47,686 nt of DNA from contig DVNS01000015.1 in NCBI GenBank assembly GCA_018714145.1, positions 1-47,686 of the forward strand, read 5' to 3'. Every line of letters begins with the position of its first letter. The first letter of the stretch is position 1. The translations under genes and the position numbers were made by a program. This DNA is from Candidatus Avilachnospira avistercoris. Lineage in GTDB: Bacteria > Bacillota > Clostridia > Lachnospirales > Lachnospiraceae. The notes below the pieces were generated by a model. It was not told where the DNA came from. It saw only the letters and a program-made list of their open reading frames with translations, and made no database searches. Positions 18,577-27,623 of the stretch are shown in pieces.

Positions 18577-19935
18577 ATGACAGCTGAATACGCAAAGGAA
18601 TACATGGTTCGTCTCAGCGAGGAGATGAAGGGACAGTATGTTATAAACCCGAGATATCTTAATGATGTCAATCTTAAAAGGGGACTTAGGAATGCTGACG
18701 GTACCGGAGTGCTGGTGGGCGTCACCGGCATAGGAAGCGTTCAGGGTTATTATGTAGAGGACGGCGTCAGGGTGCCCCAAGAAGGAAGACTTTACTACAG
18801 AGGCATCAGTATGGAGGACATAGTTGAGGCCCACAGAAAGAGCGACACCTTTGGCTTTGAGGAGGTAGTCTATCTTCTGGTGGTAGGAAAGCTTCCTACC
18901 AAGGCTCAGCTTGAGGAATTCAATGAGATGCTGGCTGCGGCAAGGGACCTGCCCAAGGGCTTTTATGAGGACATGATACTAAAGATACCCAGCCGCAATG
19001 TCATGAACAAGCTGGCAAGATGCGTGCTGGCCCTATACTCATATGATGAGGACCCGGACGACACCTCCCTTCAGAACATGGTAAAGCAGTCCATAGCTCT
19101 GATAGCGAGATTTCCGACCATAGTGGCTCAGGCCTATGCTACCAAGAGGCATCACTTTGATGGAAAGTCCCTTTACATACATAATCCGAAGTCGGAGCTT
19201 TCAGTATCGGAAAATTTCCTTCGCATGATAAGGGCTGATAAGAGCTTTACGCATAATGAGGCCCTGCTCCTTGACCTTATGCTCATGATACAGGCCGAGC
19301 ACGGCGGCGGCAATAACTCTGCCTTTGTGTGCCGTGCCCTGTCTTCCACCATGACTGATACCTACAGCGCCATAGCCGGAGCCATAGGATCCCTTAAGGG
19401 GCCCCTTCACGGAGGTGCCAACAGTAAGGTCATGGAGATGTTTGGCTATATCGAGGAAAATGTCAAGGACTGGAAGGATGACGAGGCGGTGAAGGACTAC
19501 CTCAGGAGGATAGTAAGGAAGGAAGCCGGAGACCGCTCCGGCAAGATATACGGCCTCGGCCATGCGGTCTATACCGTATCTGACCCGAGGGCTAAGCTCA
19601 TCAGGAAATATGCCGTGGATGTTGCCAAGGAAAAGGGCTATATGGAGGAGCTGGAGCTCCTTGAAAAGGTAGAAGAATTTGGCGTGCCCATCCTGATGGA
19701 GGAAAAGCAGATGGATATGCCCATCTGTGCCAATGTAGACCTCTACAGCGGACTCATCTATAAGATGCTGGGGATCCCGGAGGAGCTCTGTACGCCGCTG
19801 TTTGCAGTGGCAAGGATATCCGGCTGGTGCGCCCACCGCATCGAAGAGGTCATGACCGGAGGCCGTCTCATGCGTCCCGCATACAGGGCCAGCATGATAA
19901 GAGTGCCTTATATAGACATAGAAAACAGAAAATAA
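18577..19935 (+). CDS. gltA: citrate synthase
   Basis: LYYRGISMEDIVE, EHGGGNNSAFVCRALSSTMTDTYSAIAGAIGSLKGPLHGGAN, GLGHAVYTVSDPRA. Confidence 0.96.
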   Translation: MTAEYAKEYMVRLSEEMKGQYVINPRYLNDVNLKRGLRNADGTGVLVGVTGIGSVQGYYVEDGVRVPQEGRLYYRGISMEDIVEAHRKSDTFGFEEVVYLLVVGKLPTKAQLEEFNEMLAAARDLPKGFYEDMILKIPSRNVMNKLARCVLALYSYDEDPDDTSLQNMVKQSIALIARFPTIVAQAYATKRHHFDGKSLYIHNPKSELSVSENFLRMIRADKSFTHNEALLLDLMLMIQAEHGGGNNSAFVCRALSSTMTDTYSAIAGAIGSLKGPLHGGANSKVMEMFGYIEENVKDWKDDEAVKDYLRRIVRKEAGDRSGKIYGLGHAVYTVSDPRAKLIRKYAVDVAKEKGYMEELELLEKVEEFGVPILMEEKQMDMPICANVDLYSGLIYKMLGIPEELCTPLFAVARISGWCAHRIEEVMTGGRLMRPAYRASMIRVPYIDIENRK

Positions 19936-19941
19936 GCTGCA

Positions 19942-20847
19942 TTAAAGCCCGCTTAGGTCAAAGGGAGGGGTATACTCCTCCCTTGCACTTTGACGCTCCT
20001 GCATATATCCGAGGTCCAGACCAAGCCTTAGGGCCTCATCAACCACCTTGTCATATTCGTAGCTTGTGATGCGGCGGTTTATTTCAGGATGCTCTGAGGC
20101 ATGATAAAAGGGAGTATACTGGCTGAGGAGACTTATGAGCCAAGCCCTTTCAGGCAGCTCCTCCTTCATCCAGTGAAGGAGATGGATGGAGTCCTCCCTT
20201 TGTCCGGGAAGGACCATATGCCGTATGATGGTACCTCTTTTAAGGGAGCCATTTTCATTGAAGACAGGGGCTCCGGTCTGGCGTATCATCTCCTTTATGG
20301 CTTCGGAGGCATGGCTGAAGTAATCCGGTGCGGCAGAATACCTTCCGGATAGTTCAGAGGAAAGGTATTTTAAGTCCGGAAGATAGATATCTATATAGCC
20401 CTCCAGCATGCGGAGGGTCTCGACCCGCTCATAGCCTCCGCAGTTATAGACGAGGGGGATATGAAGGAGGGGACGGGCCCTTTCAAGCACCGGCAGTATG
20501 GAGGGAAGGAACTGGGTGGCGGTGATGAGATCTATGTTTTGCGCGCCCTCGTCCTGAAGCCTGAGCATGATGTCAAGGAGCCTGTCGGAAGCTACGACCT
20601 GTCCGAGGCCTTCTTGGCTTATATCGTAATTCTGGCAGAAGCAGCAGCGCAGAGTACAGCCGCTGAAAAATATGGCTCCGCTTCCTCCTTGCTCGGAAAG
20701 ACAGGGCTCCTCCCAAAGATGGAGAGCAGCTCTGGCAGCCCTTATGGACGTGCCCTGACCGCATACGCCAGTGGTTCTCCTTCTGTCCGCTCCGCACATC
20801 CTTGGGCAGAGCCTGCAGTTTTCATAAAGATAGCTTAGGTCATTCAT
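19942..20847 (-). CDS. radical SAM protein, PflX-like (COG1313 type)
   Basis: CRLCPRMCGADR and radical SAM CTLRCCFCQNYDIS; LPDLKYLSSELSGRYSAAPDYF. Confidence 0.85.
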   Translation of the reverse strand: MNDLSYLYENCRLCPRMCGADRRRTTGVCGQGTSIRAARAALHLWEEPCLSEQGGSGAIFFSGCTLRCCFCQNYDISQEGLGQVVASDRLLDIMLRLQDEGAQNIDLITATQFLPSILPVLERARPLLHIPLVYNCGGYERVETLRMLEGYIDIYLPDLKYLSSELSGRYSAAPDYFSHASEAIKEMIRQTGAPVFNENGSLKRGTIIRHMVLPGQREDSIHLLHWMKEELPERAWLISLLSQYTPFYHASEHPEINRRITSYEYDKVVDEALRLGLDLGYMQERQSAREEYTPPFDLSGL

Positions 20848-20892
20848 TTGTATCGTTCCTTAATATTTGCTGCTGTCCTCAAAATAGTGGTG

Positions 20893-20921
20893 AAGGGAAG
20901 CGAGTCTGGTCTCGTTTCCTT
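20893..20921. other. intergenic hairpin
   Basis: AAGGGAA-g-CGAG-tctggt-CTCG-TTTCCTT in the divergent spacer. Confidence 0.5.
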
Positions 20922-20980
20922 AAAAAGGATAGCATCATCCGCCTGAAAAACCAAGAGCTGCTTTTTGGAAAATAAACAAA

Positions 20981-21057
20981 GTCTGCAGATCCTGCAAAGC
21001 TTCTGCCGAGAGGTCCTGCGCAAAGACAGCCGGAGGCAGAATCTTTAGCAGGCAGAC
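20981..21057. repeat. palindromic intergenic element, copy 2 (AAGACA-GC family)
   Basis: GTCTG..CCTGC.AAAG.TTCTGCC paired with GGCAGAA.CTTT.GCAGG.CAGAC; 27-nt loop gagaggtcctgcgcaaagacagccgga, 20/27 identical to copy 1. Confidence 0.75.
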
Positions 21058-21111
21058 TGCATGGCTTAAAGCATTTTATAACACGGAGAACAAGCTTTAT
21101 CGAGGTCATTT

Positions 21112-22044
21112 ATGAAGAATCTTTTATATATTTGCAATCCGGTCTCGGGAAGGGGCAGGGCCAAGGAACGGCTCTCGGATATCATAAGCTTTTATAACGA
21201 CCTTGGCTTTGCTCCAAGGGTGGTCATGACCGCCCCTCACCGGGACATAACAGGGGAGATAGCAGAGCTTTCAGATGACGACTTCCTTGTGTGCTCCGGC
21301 GGAGACGGCATGGTAAATCTGATGATAGAAACCATGGCCAAGCTTGGAAGGGATATACCCATTGGATATATCCCCATGGGCACGACCAATGATTTTTCAA
21401 AGAGCATCGGACTCCCCAAGGAGCTTGAGGCACTGCTTAAGGCCTCGGTTTCCGAGCATAAGCTCAGGCTGGATGCCGGAGAGCTTATGGGGAGACGCTT
21501 TGCCTATGTGGCAGGCTTCGGCAACTTTACCGACATATCCTATAAGACTCCGAGGGTGACGAAAAACCTCCTTGGTTACTTGGCCTATGTGCTTGAAGGG
21601 GCCAAGTCCATATCGGATATCAGGCCCTTCCATGTGAGGGTCAGCGTGGGTGATGAGCTGCTGGAGGCGGATTATATACTCGGGCTTGTGACCAATTCCA
21701 CATCAGTGGCCGGAGTCAGGCCCTTGGGAGGCTTTGAGACGAAGCTTGATGACGGGCTCATGGAGCTGGTGCTCATAAAGATGCCTAAGAAGCTTTCCGA
21801 GCTGAGGGAGATACTTGGCTCCTATCTTAGTCAGGAGCAGGGCTCAGAGCTCATAGAATACAGGCAGGGCAGAAGCTTCAGCTTTGAATCGCCGAAGCTT
21901 GCCTGGACCCTTGACGGGGAGTTCGGAGGCTGCTATGACAGGACAGATATAAGAGTCATTCCTTCGGCATTTTCAGTGAGGGTGCCGGAGCCTGACGTAA
22001 AGTCCGGAGGATATAAACAAAAAGGGGGAGAAATACATGCTTAA
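21112..22044 (+). CDS. diacylglycerol kinase/YegS-like lipid kinase
   Basis: NPVSGRGRAKE, CSGGDGMVNLMIE, PMGTTNDFSKSIGLP. Confidence 0.93.
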   Translation: MKNLLYICNPVSGRGRAKERLSDIISFYNDLGFAPRVVMTAPHRDITGEIAELSDDDFLVCSGGDGMVNLMIETMAKLGRDIPIGYIPMGTTNDFSKSIGLPKELEALLKASVSEHKLRLDAGELMGRRFAYVAGFGNFTDISYKTPRVTKNLLGYLAYVLEGAKSISDIRPFHVRVSVGDELLEADYILGLVTNSTSVAGVRPLGGFETKLDDGLMELVLIKMPKKLSELREILGSYLSQEQGSELIEYRQGRSFSFESPKLAWTLDGEFGGCYDRTDIRVIPSAFSVRVPEPDVKSGGYKQKGGEIHA

Positions 22045-23248
22045 GGATTATGTACTTAAGGAGCACGACTATATCATAGAGACAAGGAGGTATCTGCACA
22101 GTCACCCTGAGCTCAGTATGAAGGAGTATGAGACGGCAGCATTTATAGAGCGGGAGCTGGATCGCTTCGGCATAGCCCATGAACGGGTCGGGGAGACCGG
22201 AGTATATGGCTGGATAGACGGAAAGGCAGAGAAAGGCTCAGGCAGAGCCCTCTGCGTGGCCCTCAGGGCTGACATAGACGCCCTTCCGATGCAGGACCTG
22301 AAGAGCTCCTGCCCCTATCGCTCCCAGCATGAGGGCATCTGTCATTCCTGCGGGCATGACGGACATACTGCTACTCTGCTTGCTGCGGCAAAGATACTTA
22401 AGGAGAAGGAGCAGGACTTCTGCGGCCGCATAAAGCTCTTTTTCCAGCAGGGAGAGGAGGTCTGCGGCGGAGCAAGGCTCTTTGTGGAGGCCGGTCTCAT
22501 GGATGATGTGGACAGGGTCTACAGCGCCCATGTGAGCCCCAGGATAGAGTCAGGGTACATTTCCCTTACTCCCGGCCCTGTCAATGCGGCCTGCGACTAC
22601 TTTAAGATAACTGTCCTCGGGAAAAGTGCCCATGTGGCTACTCCGGATCAGGGAGTGGACGCTCTCTACATAGCCTCCCAGATAGTCGTGGCCCTTCAGT
22701 CAGTGATATCCAGAAATACCTCGCCCCTTGATACGGTGGTCCTTGGCGTGGGAAAGCTGAACTGCGGCACGGCCTACAACATCGTGGCTGATAAAGCAGT
22801 GCTGGAGGGCACCACTAGGACCTTCGGCACCGAGTCCAGAGAACGGACCAACAGGAGGGTCAGGGAGATAGCAGAGGCCACGGCCTCCATGTACGGAGCC
22901 AGCGTAGAGATAGAGTTTGAAAACCATGCCCTTGCGGTCATCAATGACGAGGAGGCAGTGTCAGAGGTCTCCGAGGTCACGAAGGAGCTCATACCGGAGG
23001 ACCATATCATCAGCAATATGGACAAGTCCTTAAGCGCTGATGACGTAGCCTTTTATATTGCAAAGGCCAAGGGCATGTATGCCTATGTGGGCACTAAAAA
23101 TGTGGCAAAGGACCCCAATACTGAGACCCCCTACCACAATGGAAGCTTCGATATAGATGAGGAGGCGCTGCTCCTTTCCTGCAATATCTATGTGGACTAT
23201 GCCCTCAGATGCCTGAACGGTTTGGAAGTTAAAGCCACGGAAGGGTAA
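22037..23248 (+). CDS. M20 family amidohydrolase/peptidase
   Basis: IIETRRYLHSHPELSMKEYET, ALRADIDALPM, CHSCGHDGHTATLL, FFQQGEEVCGGARL; 8-bp overlap with upstream CDS. Confidence 0.94.
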   Translation: MLKDYVLKEHDYIIETRRYLHSHPELSMKEYETAAFIERELDRFGIAHERVGETGVYGWIDGKAEKGSGRALCVALRADIDALPMQDLKSSCPYRSQHEGICHSCGHDGHTATLLAAAKILKEKEQDFCGRIKLFFQQGEEVCGGARLFVEAGLMDDVDRVYSAHVSPRIESGYISLTPGPVNAACDYFKITVLGKSAHVATPDQGVDALYIASQIVVALQSVISRNTSPLDTVVLGVGKLNCGTAYNIVADKAVLEGTTRTFGTESRERTNRRVREIAEATASMYGASVEIEFENHALAVINDEEAVSEVSEVTKELIPEDHIISNMDKSLSADDVAFYIAKAKGMYAYVGTKNVAKDPNTETPYHNGSFDIDEEALLLSCNIYVDYALRCLNGLEVKATEG

Positions 23249-23298
23249 GGTGCATTGCCAACAAAGTCCGACGCTGCTTTGTTTTTAAAATAAGACGC

Positions 23299-24669
23299 TT
23301 ATAGGCTCAGCTTTTTCTTATTGAAAATGTAGTAGATGAGCCCTGCCGCATCTGCAAGGAACCAGCCTATGGGCACTGACCACCAGATACCGGCCACGCC
23401 TATCGAGGGGATGGCAGAAAGGGTATAGGCAAGCAGCACCCTCGTGCCTAAAGATATGACTGTCAGGACCACGGACATGCCGGGCTTTCCAAGGGCCCGA
23501 TAGAGGCCGTAAAGCAGGAAGAGACAGCCTATGCCGCAGTAAAAGGCGCCCTCGCTGCGAAGATACCTTACCCCCTCGGTAATGATGGCGGTCTCCGAGC
23601 CGTCCACAAATATCTGCATGAGCAGCGGTGCCGTGATGAACACTATGGCAGAGACCAATACGCTGAACACCACGGCGGTGATGATGGCTCCCTTAAGCCC
23701 TGCCCTTATCCTGTCGGACTTTTTTGCGCCGTAGTTCTGGGCGATGAAGGTGGAGAAGGCATTGCCGAAGTCCTGAACCGGCATATAGGCGAAGGAGTCT
23801 ATCTTGACCGCTGCAGCAAAGGCGGCCATGACCGAGGGACCGAAGCTGTTGACGAGGCCTTGGACCATCAGGATTCCGAGGTTCATGACTGACTGCTGGA
23901 CGCAGGTGAGCAGGGAAAAACCGGATATCTCCTTAAGGCACTTCTTGGTAACTCTCAGGTGCCTTTTTTTGAGCCTTAGCTCAGGCTTGCGGATAAAGGT
24001 AAATATCATGAGCCCCACGCCGGATACATACTGGGAGATGACCGTAGCCTCCGCAGCCCCTGCCACGCCCCTCGAAAGTCCCACCACAAACCAGAGGTCA
24101 AGGATGATATTGAGTATGGCTGATATGGCGAGGAACAGAAGGGGAGTGGCGGAGTCGCCGATGGCCCTTAAGAGTGAGGCAAAGTAATTATATAAAAATG
24201 TGGCGCTTATGCCGTAAAATATGACCACGAGATACTCCCTCATGAGCTCCCAGACCTCGTCAGGTACCCTCAGGAACCAGAGTATCTGGTCGGTAAAGGC
24301 AAATACCAGCATATTGAGCAGAAGGCAGAGGGCGGCTATGAGCACGAAGGCTCCGCTCATGGCTTCCTTCAGGCCGTCAAAGTCCTTTTCTCCGAAGCGT
24401 ATGGAAAACAGGGCTCCGCTTCCCATACAGAGTCCAAGGAGTATGGAGGTTATGAAGGTCATCAGGGTATAGGCAGAGCCTACGGCAGCCAAGGGGTCAG
24501 GGCCCAGGAACTTTCCTACTATCAGGGTATCTGCCACGTTATAGCACTGCTGGAGCAGATTTCCAAGTATCATGGGTACTGCAAACCTCAGCATGGAGGC
24601 CATGACCGGTCCCTCAGTAAGGTCTCCGCGCCTCAAGGCCTTTGAAGATGCGTCTTCGTTGATTTTCAT
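23299..24669 (-). CDS. MATE family efflux transporter
   Basis: 12-TM; FAVPMILGNLLQQCYNVADTLIVGKFLGPDPLAAVGSAYTL, QNYGAKKSDRIRAGL. Confidence 0.94.
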   Translation of the reverse strand: MKINEDASSKALRRGDLTEGPVMASMLRFAVPMILGNLLQQCYNVADTLIVGKFLGPDPLAAVGSAYTLMTFITSILLGLCMGSGALFSIRFGEKDFDGLKEAMSGAFVLIAALCLLLNMLVFAFTDQILWFLRVPDEVWELMREYLVVIFYGISATFLYNYFASLLRAIGDSATPLLFLAISAILNIILDLWFVVGLSRGVAGAAEATVISQYVSGVGLMIFTFIRKPELRLKKRHLRVTKKCLKEISGFSLLTCVQQSVMNLGILMVQGLVNSFGPSVMAAFAAAVKIDSFAYMPVQDFGNAFSTFIAQNYGAKKSDRIRAGLKGAIITAVVFSVLVSAIVFITAPLLMQIFVDGSETAIITEGVRYLRSEGAFYCGIGCLFLLYGLYRALGKPGMSVVLTVISLGTRVLLAYTLSAIPSIGVAGIWWSVPIGWFLADAAGLIYYIFNKKKLSL

Positions 24670-24862
24670 AGTTTATCTGTCCTTTTACTTATCTTTGATG
24701 TCCGCTCTGCTATCAGAGAACCTGCCGCAGTCAGAAGCCTCTGCGGGAACCTGCCATATTGTTTTTAAGGCTTAGGTATGCAGGCCCTGCTTTCCGGCAT
24801 CGGACCTATTATAACGCTGATGAAGGCTTTTGCAGGTATCGGCGGCGAATGAGAAAGAAGCA

Positions 24863-24891
24863 TTGACATATCGCATTATTTTGCAGATAAT
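24863..24891 (+). promoter_or_regulatory. predicted sigma-A promoter for acyltransferase gene
   Basis: TTGACA (24863-24868), 17-nt spacer, GATAAT (24886-24891). Confidence 0.7.
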
Positions 24892-24955
24892 CAATCTAAT
24901 GTCGAAAGGCTGATTTGTCAATCCCTTAGCTCCAAGAAAAAGGAAAATCCCAGTT

Positions 24956-26200
24956 ATGAAGAAGGAACGCATATTTTATATAGACCTTATACGGGTCATC
25001 TGCATGGTGCTGATAGTCATATACCATTTTCCGCTGTCTTTTTATATGGGAGGCCGGGATGTGCTTCACGGCACTGCCAATGGAAGCTGGGGAGACCCGG
25101 TGGTCTATGTGTTTTTCATGATATCCGGAGCGGCGCTCTTTTCCACCTACGGAAGAAAGCGGGACTTCAGGATAGGTGATTATTATAAAAAAAGGATAAT
25201 GTCCATCTACCCCCTCTTTTATATAGCCTATGTCCTTGGCTTTATGTACGTCTTTTGGCAGAGGGGGAGCACCTATGATATACCGGCTTGGTCCATCATT
25301 TGGACCGTCATAGGCTTTGACGGCTATTTAAACAGTATAGTTCCTACTTTTACCACGGTGGGAGAATGGTTCCTCGGAGCCCTTATCATAATCTATGCCC
25401 TGTTTCCGCCCCTCCTTTATCTTGTGAGGAAGAAGCAGGCCTCATATCAGGAGGAGGCTTTGGATTTCGGCAAAGGTACTGCCGATACGGGGAGTATCTC
25501 TGGGATGAAAAAGGCATTTAAGGTCTGTCAGGACTCAAATACTTCAGAAAATGCCTTTGAGGTCGCTGATACAGGAGCCAAAAAGCCCTCAGAAAACTCA
25601 GAAAACCTTGAAGTTATCGATAAGAAAAAGGGCCTCTTGGCCCTTCTTGTCCTGCTCCTTGGAGCCCTGTATGTATTTATGTTCCACCCCATTAAGGCTA
25701 TCAGGACCACGGCGGATCCGGTGGTGGATATGTTTTTCTTCCTCTTGGGAGGAGTGCTTTCGGATAATGCGGGCAGCATCCTTGGAAAGCATCGGTTTAA
25801 GCTCCTTATCGCTTCCCTTGCAGGACTTTTGATATGGGTCTTTATAGCCCTGCCCCTGCCTTCTGGAGAGCTTGCGGGCTTTTCTTCGGAGCTTATAAAG
25901 GCCATGGCGGCAGTGCTCATCTTCATATTCCTGATGACTGCCTCTAAGGAGCTGGGAAAGCCTGCGCCTGTAAGGGGCGTGGTAAGACTTCTTGCACCCT
26001 ATGCCTATGGTGTCTTTCTGATACATCACTTCGTCATGACCGTGATATGTCAGCATTTCAATGGGGACCTGCTTTCCGGCAGGGACAGGCTGGTGCTACT
26101 CCTTCTCTGCCTTATGGGCGTAGCCTTCTTTACGGCTGTCATATACAGACTCAAGGCCTTCCTTGAGGGCCTCATCAAAAGCTGCATGGAAGGGGACTGA
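24956..26200 (+). CDS. acyltransferase 3 family membrane protein
   Basis: FYIDLIRVICMVLIVIYHFPL N-terminus, ~10 TM segments, late HHF motif (YGVFLIHHFVMTVI). Confidence 0.85.
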   Translation: MKKERIFYIDLIRVICMVLIVIYHFPLSFYMGGRDVLHGTANGSWGDPVVYVFFMISGAALFSTYGRKRDFRIGDYYKKRIMSIYPLFYIAYVLGFMYVFWQRGSTYDIPAWSIIWTVIGFDGYLNSIVPTFTTVGEWFLGALIIIYALFPPLLYLVRKKQASYQEEALDFGKGTADTGSISGMKKAFKVCQDSNTSENAFEVADTGAKKPSENSENLEVIDKKKGLLALLVLLLGALYVFMFHPIKAIRTTADPVVDMFFFLLGGVLSDNAGSILGKHRFKLLIASLAGLLIWVFIALPLPSGELAGFSSELIKAMAAVLIFIFLMTASKELGKPAPVRGVVRLLAPYAYGVFLIHHFVMTVICQHFNGDLLSGRDRLVLLLLCLMGVAFFTAVIYRLKAFLEGLIKSCMEGD

Positions 26201-26325
26201 GCTCAGTCCTGCCCTCGTTCCGAGCCGGACTTGGTGGCCGAAGACAGCAGGAGCTGAGCTTAAGAGCCCATGGCTTAGGCGCTATCCTGAGGATAGAAGG
26301 AACTGCCAGAGCTCAGTCCTGCCCT
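26199..26325. repeat. 17-bp exact direct repeats bracketing palindromic element copy 3
   Basis: GAGCTCAGTCCTGCCCT at 26199-26215 and 26309-26325, same orientation; between them GCTCAGTCCTGC (26201-26212) pairs with GCAGGAgCTGAGC (26247-26259), loop ending CGAAGACA. Confidence 0.75.
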
Positions 26326-27185
26326 ATCTCATTCCAGATGGTAAAGCCGAGTATGAGGGCACCTCCTAAGAGCTGGAGGGCGCTTATGCTCTCCCCTAAA
26401 AACAGGGTAGATACTATGACCGCCGTAAGGGGGTCGATATAGCTAAGTATCGAGGCCTCCTGTCCGCTCAGGTCCTTGAGGCCGGTGAAGTACATACAGT
26501 AGGTCACGCCGGTATGTATGAAGCCCACGGTAAGGAGGCATACTATGCCGACGCCGCTCAAGGCAGAAAGGCGGAGCCCTCCGGTAAGGGCCACATAGGG
26601 TATAAGTATGACTATCGCGGCTATGAACTGAAGCAGGGTGCGCTGTATGCCCTCCACGTCCTTGATGAATTTATTGAGCAGGATGACCGTGGCATAAAAT
26701 ACGGCGGCAAGAAGCCCGAAGAGGATGCCTAAAAGGTCAGTGCCGTTTCCGCTTCCGCCTCCGCCCACGCCTATGATAAGCACAAGGCCGAGGGTGGACA
26801 TGACGAAGCAGATGACCTGCTTTTTTGTGAGCCGCTCATGAAAAAGTATGGGCGAGGCTGCGGTGACGATGACCGGAGCAAAATAATAGCTCAGGGTGGC
26901 AAGGGAAATGGTCGTATACTTGTAAGCTTCGAACAGGAATATCCAGTTTATGCCCATGGCTACGCCGGAGGCTGCCAGAAAGGGGACATCCTTTTTGATG
27001 CTCTTAAGGTCGAAGCCCTGCTTTGTCACAGTCAGAAATACGATGATGAGAAGTGCCGCAAGACATGCACGGCAGAGGGCAAGCTCTCCTGAGCTCAGGT
27101 CTATATTTCTTGTAAACAATCCCAAGGTACCGAAGGTGAACATCGGTACTGCGACCAGCAGTCTAAGCTTTGTCTGTTCCTTCAT
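26313..27185 (-). CDS. EamA/DMT family transporter
   Basis: Ten TM; two EamA repeats (SGVAMGINWIFLFEAYKYTTISLATLSYYFAPVIV; SILSYIDPLTAVIVSTLFLGE); start at MKEQTKLR with SD ggagag. Confidence 0.92.
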   Translation of the reverse strand: MKEQTKLRLLVAVPMFTFGTLGLFTRNIDLSSGELALCRACLAALLIIVFLTVTKQGFDLKSIKKDVPFLAASGVAMGINWIFLFEAYKYTTISLATLSYYFAPVIVTAASPILFHERLTKKQVICFVMSTLGLVLIIGVGGGGSGNGTDLLGILFGLLAAVFYATVILLNKFIKDVEGIQRTLLQFIAAIVILIPYVALTGGLRLSALSGVGIVCLLTVGFIHTGVTYCMYFTGLKDLSGQEASILSYIDPLTAVIVSTLFLGESISALQLLGGALILGFTIWNEIGQD

Positions 27186-27291
27186 ATATCTCTCCATTTC
27201 CATTGCAATATTTTCTCATTTTATACTTTTTTTAAAAAGTGCTCAAGTCTTAAATTGACTTATTTTTGCTTATTATCGGCCCCGGCTGAGG

Positions 27292-27320
27292 TTGACATTT
27301 TCATGTATCTATTTTACAAT
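27292..27320 (+). promoter_or_regulatory. sigma-A promoter of SRP RNA
   Basis: TTGACA (27292-27297), 17-nt spacer, TACAAT (27315-27320). Confidence 0.85.
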
Positions 27321-27327
27321 TAAATCT

Positions 27328-27543
27328 CACGCAGCCGGGGAGATAGCGGTGCCCTGTATCTGAGATCCGCTTTAGCAGAGGTGATACCCTGCCGAGGGCG
27401 GTATATCGCATGGCAGTTCTTTCTTAGGGACGTTGAAGCCGGGGTCCTGCGCAATAGAAATTTGTGAACCGTGTCAGGGCAGGAATGCAGCAGCACTAAG
27501 CAAAACCTTCTATGTGCCGTGGGAGTGCCTCTGCCGAGTTTTT
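27328..27543 (+). ncRNA. ffs: signal recognition particle RNA, large Gram-positive type with Alu domain
   Basis: Alu-domain-like GGGGAGATAGCGGTGCCCTGTATCTGAGATCCGCTTTAGCAGAGG; S-domain signature GAACCGTGTCAGGGCAGGAATGCAGCAGCACTAAG; 3' end followed by ttttt. Ends approximate. Confidence 0.92.
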
Positions 27544-27623
27544 GAAGCAAGGAAACGCATGTCTTATATCGTTCGAAGCAGGGTGCGTGATTTTTTATTG
27601 TATTGATTTATAAAGGAGCAGAA

